A DNA stretch of 21,095 bases from Oppiella nova (lineage: Eukaryota; Arthropoda; Arachnida; Sarcoptiformes; Oppiidae): assembly GCA_905397405.1 (NCBI GenBank), contig CAJPVJ010000718.1, forward strand, positions 1-21,095. The letters are read 5' to 3'. Of the stretch, positions 15,238 to 21,095 are shown piece by piece. The translations under genes and the position numbers were made by a program. The notes beneath the pieces are model-generated. The model saw only the letters and a list, made by a program, of their open reading frames with translations. It did not search any database and was not told the DNA's origin. Every line of letters starts with the position of its first letter. The first letter of the stretch is position 1.

Positions 15238-17322
15238 ATGGAAGACAAGAAGATCCAAACAGCTATAAAATGTAGCCAATTATTATTACAATTAGCAGGA
15301 ATTAAGATTACTGAGGATACATTACTGCCATTTTATCAAAATATTAATTTTGGCCTAAAGGAACTTAATAAAACTTATGGAGTAAAATTAAAACAAAAAA
15401 AACTAGCATATAATAAACTAATAGCCAAGGATTTACCTTTAGCATTTCTTTCTACTGATGGTGAATATCTAATACTAGCTAAGATAGATAATCACCGTGG
15501 TTTAATACAACACCCGTTCAAATCCCATACTGAATTGTGGTCTAAGGAACAGCTGGGTAATTATTGGAGTGGCAAAGTTATTATTCTGTCTTCTGCATCA
15601 TTAAAGTTCAATCTAACTTGGTTTGTTCCAGCTTTTTGGCAGCATCGTCGTATGTTAGCTGAAATATTGTTCTTCTCGCTCATACTACAACTACTAGCCT
15701 TAATACTACCTTTATTCTTTCAAATAGTGATGGATAAAGTTTTAGCTTATAAAGCCTATAATACTCTAGATGTACTGATTTTTGGTTTGGTGATTACTAG
15801 TATTTTCGAAACATTACTTAGAGGATTACGGGAATATCAATACACCCATACAGCTAATCGAATAGATATTTTACTTGGAGTTAAATTAGTAAAACATTTA
15901 CTAGGATTACCTTTGCTTTATTTTAAAAATCGGCCAGTTGGTTCATTAGTAGCTCGTGTACGTCAGCTAGATAGTATTAGAGAATTCTTAAGCGGTTCCC
16001 TATTTACTTTGCTAGTTGATATTAGCTTTATAAACATATTTCTATTGGTAATGTGGATATTATCACCAGCATTAACTGCAATAGTACTTACCTCTATTCC
16101 TTTTTATGCCATTGTTGCTTGGTGCATTACCAAACCGCTACAGGATAGGTTAGAAACTCAATTCCAATATAATGCAGCTAATACTGCTTTTCTAACTGAA
16201 AGTATCACTGGAGCTGAAACAGTGAAAAGTCTGGCAGTAGAACCACGTTTATCTCAACGTTGGGAAACTCAAACCAGAGATCTAGTTAATGCTAGCTATT
16301 GTACTCAAATATTATCTTCTCTATCTAATCATATAGTCCAAGCTATTGGTAAACTAACTAGCATATTAATTTTATGGTATGGTGCTGAATCTGTTATTAA
16401 TCTTGAAATCACCCTTGGCCAATTAATTGCCTTTAATATGTTGGCCCAGCATTTTTCTGGACCACTAGCTAAATTGGTTGAGTTGTGGGGACAATTTATT
16501 CAGGCCCAGGTAGCAGCGGATAAGCTTGGTGATATCTTGAATTTACCAATTGAACAAGAAACAGCAGGTACTCAGCAAAAATTAAAAGGTGATATTATTT
16601 TAGAGCAAGTAACATTTCGCTACCAACCAGGTGCACCTCTTGTACTACAAGCTGTTTCATTACATATTCGAGCTGGTATGCAAATTGGTATAGTAGGGGA
16701 ATCTGGTTCCGGTAAAAGCACTCTGGCTCGGTTGCTATTGCGACTCTACTTACCAGAGCAAGGACAAGTATTATTTGACGGAGAGTCCCTTAATGCCCTT
16801 GATATACGTAATTTACGTCAGCAAGTGGCCGTAGTACTGCAAGAGAATTTTTTATTAAATCGTACTGTACGTGATAATATTGCTCTGTCACTTCCTCAAG
16901 CTTCCTTAGAGTCAGTAGTAAAAGCCGCAGAACTAGCAGGAGCGCATGACTTTATTCTGCGGTTACCTCTAGGTTATGATACAATATTGGCTGAAGGTGG
17001 CAGTTCTTTATCAGGAGGACAAAGACAACGTATTGCTATTGCTCGTGCCTTATTGATTGAACCTAGAATATTAATTTTTGATGAAGCAACAAGTAGCCTA
17101 GATGATGAATCTCAAGCTTTAATTCAAGGTAACATGGTTAAAATAGCTAATGGTCGTACGGTAATTACCATTGCTCATCGTTTATCTACTGTTCAGCATT
17201 GTGATTATATTGTAGTGTTGCATCAAGGCAAAATTATTGAGCAAGGAGCTCATGAAACATTATTAACATTAGGTGGTAAATATGCTCGTTTATGGCGATT
17301 ACAACAAGATTTGAGTAAATGA
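15238..17322 (+). CDS. Type I secretion ABC transporter, HlyB/RtxB-like
   Basis: A 694-residue inner-membrane ABC exporter, the usual length for HlyB/RtxB. Residues 1-125 form a C39-like domain without the catalytic Cys motif, so it should dock substrate and not cleave it. A six-helix membrane domain spans about 140-430. The nucleotide-binding domain has Walker A GESGSGKST (487-495), LSGGQ (591-595), Walker B ending Asp615-Glu616, and switch His647, all intact. It starts 50 bp after the giant gene; AAGAAG five bases before the ATG is a modest ribosome site, while the better AGGGAG (15215-15220) is too far upstream at 17 bases. Its stop overlaps the start of the membrane fusion gene by ATGA. 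With the other two genes it matches the RtxB-RtxD-RtxE layout, in which two different ABC subunits are thought to pair. Export of the upstream giant protein is inferred from position. Its base composition is less AT-rich than the giant gene. Confidence 0.95.
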   Translation: MEDKKIQTAIKCSQLLLQLAGIKITEDTLLPFYQNINFGLKELNKTYGVKLKQKKLAYNKLIAKDLPLAFLSTDGEYLILAKIDNHRGLIQHPFKSHTELWSKEQLGNYWSGKVIILSSASLKFNLTWFVPAFWQHRRMLAEILFFSLILQLLALILPLFFQIVMDKVLAYKAYNTLDVLIFGLVITSIFETLLRGLREYQYTHTANRIDILLGVKLVKHLLGLPLLYFKNRPVGSLVARVRQLDSIREFLSGSLFTLLVDISFINIFLLVMWILSPALTAIVLTSIPFYAIVAWCITKPLQDRLETQFQYNAANTAFLTESITGAETVKSLAVEPRLSQRWETQTRDLVNASYCTQILSSLSNHIVQAIGKLTSILILWYGAESVINLEITLGQLIAFNMLAQHFSGPLAKLVELWGQFIQAQVAADKLGDILNLPIEQETAGTQQKLKGDIILEQVTFRYQPGAPLVLQAVSLHIRAGMQIGIVGESGSGKSTLARLLLRLYLPEQGQVLFDGESLNALDIRNLRQQVAVVLQENFLLNRTVRDNIALSLPQASLESVVKAAELAGAHDFILRLPLGYDTILAEGGSSLSGGQRQRIAIARALLIEPRILIFDEATSSLDDESQALIQGNMVKIANGRTVITIAHRLSTVQHCDYIVVLHQGKIIEQGAHETLLTLGGKYARLWRLQQDLSK

Positions 17323-18740
17323 TGTATCTATCTCAATTCAAGCAAATAATGCGGCAACTATACGCCATAATATATACGTTAATGCAACGACTATATGCTG
17401 CTTGTCGTTTCGATCAAAGTAATTATGACCAATATGAGTTCTTACCATCTTATCTTGAATTGATGGAATCTCCACCTTCACCTACTGCTAGAATAACAGC
17501 TATTACTATAAGTATATTAGTCTTACTATCCCTAATCTGGGCTTATTGGGGACAATTAGATATTCATGCTACTGCTAATGGTCGGCTTGTCTTACCTAGT
17601 CGCTCACAACTGATTCAGCCTTATGAATTAAGTGAAGTAGTTGAGATTTTAGTAAAGGATGGGCAACATGTGAAAGCTGGAGATAAATTATTAGTTCTAA
17701 ACATAGTAGGATTAGCTCAAGAGATTTGTCGTTGTCAAGAACAACAATCTTTTCAACAATTAGAGCTAACACGTTATCGAGCATTGCTTAGCGATAATCC
17801 TTTACAGAACTTAATAATACCCAATGATATTAAAGAATCTATAGCAGTAAGAACTAGAGCTCAGTTTACTAGTACTTGGCAAGAGCATCAAGCAATGTTA
17901 CATAAGTTTGATGCTGAATTAGCAACTAATCAATCTAAACAGATAGCCAATCAAACAAGCCTAGCTGGAGTACAAAAATTACTGCATAATATTCAACAAC
18001 GTCTAGTAGTAAGTCGTAAATTAGCAAAATCTAAGTTTGTCTCCCAAACAGAATTATTAATAAAAGAAAAGGAAGCATTAGAAACTGAATTATCAATATC
18101 TACTAAGCAAAAAGAATTAGAGATACTACAGGCTCGTGCTGATACACTTCGAAAGAATAAAGATAGTTATATAGCACAAAAACATCGAGAGTGGCATGAT
18201 AATTTAAATAAAGCAGAATCTGCATTATTAATAGCAGAACAGGAATTAGTCAAAGCCCAAGATCGCGGCCGTTTACAAGTTTTACGAGCACCGTTAGATG
18301 GTGTGGTACAACAACTAGCCGTCCATACTATCGGTGGTATTGTTCAAGGAGCACAAATATTAATGATCATTGCTCCACATAATGCTCCTCAACAAGCAGA
18401 AATTGATATTGCTAATAATCATATAGGATTTATTCATCCTGGACAATCAGTTACAGTCAAGATTGAAGCGTTCCCCTATAGTCGTTATGGTACTATTAAT
18501 GGTAAGGTGCTAAGCTTATCTCGTGATTCAGTTAAGCGAAATGAACATTATAATCCTGAATTAGTTTTTCCTGCTCAAATTGAGCTAGCCCAAAATTACA
18601 TTATGATAAGTGGTAAACCGGTCATTTTAACTCCCGGTATGACTATCACTGCTGAAATTAAAATTGGTAAACGCCGAGTCATTGATTATTTACTTAGCCC
18701 AATTCGAGAGTATAAATCAGAAGCATGGCGGGAACCATGA
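17319..18740 (+). CDS. Type I secretion membrane fusion protein, HlyD/RtxD-like
   Basis: A 473-residue periplasmic adaptor. A short cytoplasmic N-terminus leads to one membrane helix (about residues 59-77), then the first half of a lipoyl/beta-barrel domain (LVKDGQHVKAGDKLLVL). A long alpha-helical coiled-coil hairpin follows (about 130-315), then the return lipoyl half with APLDGVVQQL at 324-333 and a beta-barrel end (PGQSVTVKIEAFPYSRYGTI). This is the full HlyD layout: it bridges the inner-membrane ABC complex to an outer-membrane TolC channel, which is not encoded in the window. The ATG overlaps the preceding stop by four bases (ATGA), indicating translational coupling; a second ATG three bases on (17322) is an alternative start. 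Like HlyD it keeps a cytoplasmic tail of nearly 60 residues that could contact the substrate. Confidence 0.95.
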   Translation: MMYLSQFKQIMRQLYAIIYTLMQRLYAACRFDQSNYDQYEFLPSYLELMESPPSPTARITAITISILVLLSLIWAYWGQLDIHATANGRLVLPSRSQLIQPYELSEVVEILVKDGQHVKAGDKLLVLNIVGLAQEICRCQEQQSFQQLELTRYRALLSDNPLQNLIIPNDIKESIAVRTRAQFTSTWQEHQAMLHKFDAELATNQSKQIANQTSLAGVQKLLHNIQQRLVVSRKLAKSKFVSQTELLIKEKEALETELSISTKQKELEILQARADTLRKNKDSYIAQKHREWHDNLNKAESALLIAEQELVKAQDRGRLQVLRAPLDGVVQQLAVHTIGGIVQGAQILMIIAPHNAPQQAEIDIANNHIGFIHPGQSVTVKIEAFPYSRYGTINGKVLSLSRDSVKRNEHYNPELVFPAQIELAQNYIMISGKPVILTPGMTITAEIKIGKRRVIDYLLSPIREYKSEAWREP

Positions 18741-20851
18741 TTAAGGGAAAATATGGTATACCAGCAGTTATTAGAGCTGCTCAGAGCTTTCAGATAGTAG
18801 CAACAGAAGAATCATTACGTCATAGGCTTGGCATAGATTGCCAACAATTGACGGCCATGGATGTGTGTAGAGCAGCTAGGCAAGCTGGATTGCGAGCAAA
18901 ATGGTATCAAAAGGTTAACATAAATATTGAAACATTACCATTACCAATATTAATTTGTTTTAATGGCCAATGGAGTGTTATTGAAAAGATTGAATCAAAT
19001 GGATACTGGTTACGCTATGATTTAGCTACTCATCAGTTTTGTCAAGAGCCATTACCTGAACTCACTAACGATATAGAGATAGTGTTACTAGCTGAAAAGG
19101 AAGTACAGGTTACTGATGTTAAGTTTGGTATGCACTGGTTTTTGCCTTCAATATTACGTCATATAGGCCAGTTACGTGATGTATTGGTTCTATCTTTATT
19201 ATTACAATTAATTACCCTAGTAAGTCCAATATTGTTTCAAAATGTTATTGACCAAGTATTAGTTAGTCGAGGACTGTCTAGTTTACATGTATTGGCACTT
19301 GCAATGTTGGCACTTACCATAGCTGAGCCTTTCTGTAGTTATTTACGAGGTAAGATATTTACTAACTTAGTTAGTAAAGTTAATTCTGAGCTTTCAGCCA
19401 GGCTATATCGCCATTTATTAACCTTGCCATTAAATTATTTTTATCAGCGACAAACTGGTCAAATAGTAGCTCGGGTACGAGAGATGGACCATATTCGTCA
19501 GTTTTTAACTGGCTCAGCTTTAATGTTGGTGTTAGATATTGTTTTTATTCTCATGTTTATAGCTGTAATGTTTAACTATGCTAAAACATTAGTTTGGTTA
19601 GTGTTAGGATCTTTAATATTATATGCAATATTTTGGCTGATAGTTAGTCCAATATTACGTCGTAGAGTTACCAAAGAATATGATGCCAGTGCGTTAGCTA
19701 CAGCATACCTAACTGAAACTATAACCGGTGTGGAAGTTTTAAAAACTACTGCTACTGAGCCAGATTTTCTAAAACGTTGGCAACAAATTTTAGCTTGTCA
19801 ATTACGTACTACATTTTTAGCTAAAAAAGTTGCTATTACTGCTAGTCAGGGCATTAGCTTAATACAAAAGCTTACATCTGCGTTATTATTATGGTTAGGA
19901 GTAAAGATTGTGCTTGTAGGTGAACTCACTGTTGGCGGATTAGTAGCTTTTAATATGTTAGCTAGTCATGTAACTCAGCCAATCTTACGATTAGCACAGA
20001 TATGGCAAGATTTTCAGCATACTCTAATAGCATTGCGTCGTATTGGGGATATTTTAGATACTGAACCAGAAGCTGGTAATAAAGGCAAAGGCGTAGCCTC
20101 TGTACCAAAATTAAAAGGTAAAATAGAGTTTCAGTATGTACGTTTTCGCTATCAGGCCAATACGCCAGAAGTGTTAAGCAACCTATCTTTTACTATCCAA
20201 GCTGGTGAATTTATCGGTATTACTGGCCCATCTGGCTCAGGCAAAAGTACCTTAACTAGGTTATTACAGCGCCTATATATTCCTCAGCATGGACAGATTT
20301 TAGTAGATGGTATAGATATAGCAATTGCTGATCCGACCTCATTACGTTGTAACATGAGTGTAGTATTACAGGATAATATGTTGTTTGCTGGATCAATATT
20401 AGATAACATTAAGCTATGTTGTCCTGAAGCGAATGAAGGTGAAGTTATACAGGCTACAAAACTAGCTGCTGCGGATAATTTTATTAGAGCTTTACCGCAA
20501 AGATATCAGACCATTATCGGAGAAAGAGGTAGTGGTTTATCTGGTGGGCAGCGCCAGCGAGTAGCATTAGCTAGGGCTTTGTTAGTGGATCCACGGATTC
20601 TGATTTTAGATGAAGCTAGTTCTGCTCTTGATTATGAATCTGAAGCAGCAATTATGGTGAATATGGATCATATTTGTCATAATCGTACAGTAATTAGTAT
20701 TGCTCATCGGTTAAACACTATTAGGCATGCTGACCGTATTTTGGTACTAGATCAAGGGGTGATCATTGAACAGGGAGCTCATGCAGAGCTTTTACAGCAG
20801 CAAGGCCTCTATGCTAAACTTTGGAACACTCAAACTAATAGTAGCGACTAA
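18737..20851 (+). CDS. Second type I secretion ABC transporter, RtxE-like
   Basis: A second complete ABC exporter of 704 residues from this start. The N-terminal C39-like domain (about 1-125) again lacks the protease Cys. The membrane domain spans about 150-435, and the nucleotide-binding domain has Walker A GPSGSGKST (497-505), LSGGQ (601-605), Walker B Asp625-Glu626 and His657. I chose the ATG at 18737 because it forms the same ATGA overlap with the upstream stop as the previous gene pair; an in-frame ATG at 18725 would add four residues (MAGT) and cannot be excluded. It shares architecture with the first ABC protein but is clearly diverged through the C39-like and membrane parts, so the two are old paralogues and not a recent duplication. 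In MARTX systems RtxE is the essential partner ATPase of RtxB, and the same role is likely here. Neither ATPase shows a lost catalytic residue, so both sites could hydrolyse ATP. Confidence 0.95.
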   Translation: MIKGKYGIPAVIRAAQSFQIVATEESLRHRLGIDCQQLTAMDVCRAARQAGLRAKWYQKVNINIETLPLPILICFNGQWSVIEKIESNGYWLRYDLATHQFCQEPLPELTNDIEIVLLAEKEVQVTDVKFGMHWFLPSILRHIGQLRDVLVLSLLLQLITLVSPILFQNVIDQVLVSRGLSSLHVLALAMLALTIAEPFCSYLRGKIFTNLVSKVNSELSARLYRHLLTLPLNYFYQRQTGQIVARVREMDHIRQFLTGSALMLVLDIVFILMFIAVMFNYAKTLVWLVLGSLILYAIFWLIVSPILRRRVTKEYDASALATAYLTETITGVEVLKTTATEPDFLKRWQQILACQLRTTFLAKKVAITASQGISLIQKLTSALLLWLGVKIVLVGELTVGGLVAFNMLASHVTQPILRLAQIWQDFQHTLIALRRIGDILDTEPEAGNKGKGVASVPKLKGKIEFQYVRFRYQANTPEVLSNLSFTIQAGEFIGITGPSGSGKSTLTRLLQRLYIPQHGQILVDGIDIAIADPTSLRCNMSVVLQDNMLFAGSILDNIKLCCPEANEGEVIQATKLAAADNFIRALPQRYQTIIGERGSGLSGGQRQRVALARALLVDPRILILDEASSALDYESEAAIMVNMDHICHNRTVISIAHRLNTIRHADRILVLDQGVIIEQGAHAELLQQQGLYAKLWNTQTNSSD

Positions 20852-20992
20852 TGAAAAAAATAAAGCAATACACTTGTTTAATAAAAGTAAAGGATTTACA
20901 AGTAAGAGTTTTATTAGACTGTTTCTAATCTGTTTTTATGGGGGCATTAAAATGGAGGTCTGTAATACGTTAAGAGCACGAGTTTAAATAAC

Positions 20993-21021
20993 TTCCCTAA
21001 AGTATGGTAGTATGCTATAAT
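20993..21021 (+). promoter_or_regulatory. Extended -10 promoter for the gene starting at 21028
   Basis: TATAAT at 21016-21021 is a perfect -10 and is preceded by TGC, giving the extended -10 form TGNTATAAT. A weak -35 (TTCCCT, 20993-20998) lies 17 bases upstream. Standard spacing puts the transcription start at about 21028, the A of the ATG, which would make a leaderless mRNA. The rest of 20852-20992 holds no gene I can support and no clear terminator. Confidence 0.6.
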
Positions 21022-21042
21022 GACTTTATGTCAGATAAAGTC
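21022..21042. promoter_or_regulatory. Inverted repeat across the start codon at 21028
   Basis: GACTTTAT (21022-21029) and ATAAAGTC (21035-21042) are perfect inverted copies with a 5-base spacer. The repeat begins right after the -10 box and covers the ATG. It could be an operator for self-repression. If transcription starts at the ATG, it cannot form in full in the mRNA, which favours a DNA-binding site over an RNA hairpin. Confidence 0.5.
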
Positions 21043-21095
21043 GTTAGAACATTTTTTTTAGAAGAAGCAATACGTAGCAGTTATCAAAGCTTAAC
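21028..21095 (+). CDS. Start of an unidentified gene, cut by the window end
   Basis: An open frame of 22 codons from the ATG at 21028 runs off the end of the window (MSDKVVRTFFLEEAIRSSYQ and on). Support is the strong promoter directly before it and the lack of any stop. No ribosome site is visible, consistent with leaderless translation. The fragment is too short to assign; it starts 176 bp after the exporter operon and has its own promoter, so it is probably a separate unit. Confidence 0.4.
   Translation, partial: MSDKVVRTFFLEEAIRSSYQSL

Noticed and set aside
15238-20851. Active C39 leader peptidase domains in the two ABC proteins
   Set aside because: Neither N-terminal domain has the catalytic Cys motif; they fit the C39-like, non-cleaving form of HlyB-type exporters.
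20880-20915. AATAAAA ... TTTTATT pair as terminator of the exporter operon
   Set aside because: Only seven A/T pairs around a 22-base loop, not stable and with no T-tract at the right place.
20766-20987. Plus-strand open frame of 73 codons overlapping the end of the second ABC gene
   Set aside because: Starts inside the ABC gene in another frame, has no ribosome site, and its non-overlapping part has no recognisable feature.
1-21095. CRISPR array, tRNA or rRNA
   Set aside because: No regularly spaced identical repeats with unique spacers, no cloverleaf-like segment in the short intergenic regions, and no rRNA-like sequence.

Overview
The window is an AT-rich bacterial locus built around one giant gene. 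The pattern fits an obligate intracellular or arthropod-associated symbiont: very low G+C, ankyrin repeats, ovarian-tumour (OTU) deubiquitinase motifs, a LuxR-HTH/NB-ARC/TPR protein and a decayed insertion-sequence remnant. A Rickettsia-like alphaproteobacterium is my first guess. A Legionellales symbiont such as Rickettsiella is not excluded. This is inference; there is no rRNA or housekeeping gene in the window to fix the taxon.

Layout. Positions 1-204 hold no intact gene; a short minus-strand stretch (100-195) looks like the C-terminal end of an IS110-type transposase. Positions 205-3516 (minus) encode a 1103-residue STAND-type protein: LuxR-type HTH, one hydrophobic segment, NB-ARC ATPase, then TPRs. 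A 181-bp divergent intergenic region (3517-3697) carries a long interrupted inverted repeat. Positions 3698-15187 (plus) encode a 3829-residue multidomain protein. In order it has two OTU-type cysteine protease motifs, a long ankyrin array, an unassigned segment, a TcdA/TcdB-pore-like hydrophobic segment, a large beta-rich region unusually dense in N-glycosylation sequons, a latrotoxin-C-terminal-domain-like region after an RQKR site, a coiled coil, and a short second ankyrin block. Immediately downstream on the same strand lie three tightly coupled type I secretion genes (15238-17322, 17319-18740, 18737-20851): ABC transporter, membrane fusion protein, second ABC transporter. After a 176-bp gap, the first 22 codons of another gene (21028 onward) sit right behind a strong extended -10 promoter.

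How it may work together. The ABC-MFP-ABC order is that of RtxB-RtxD-RtxE, the atypical type I secretion system that exports MARTX toxins in Vibrio and relatives. The giant protein has no RTX nonapeptide repeats and no recognisable MARTX cysteine protease domain. The most economical reading is that it is the dedicated substrate of this exporter. It would be exported through an outer membrane TolC encoded elsewhere and could be cut at furin-type basic sites in the eukaryotic host; a pore-like module would then help deliver the OTU/ankyrin part. The divergent HTH-NB-ARC-TPR gene is a candidate regulator or sensor for the locus. The combination of arthropod-symbiont OTU/ankyrin/latrotoxin-CTD architecture with a MARTX-style RtxBDE exporter is the most notable thing here.
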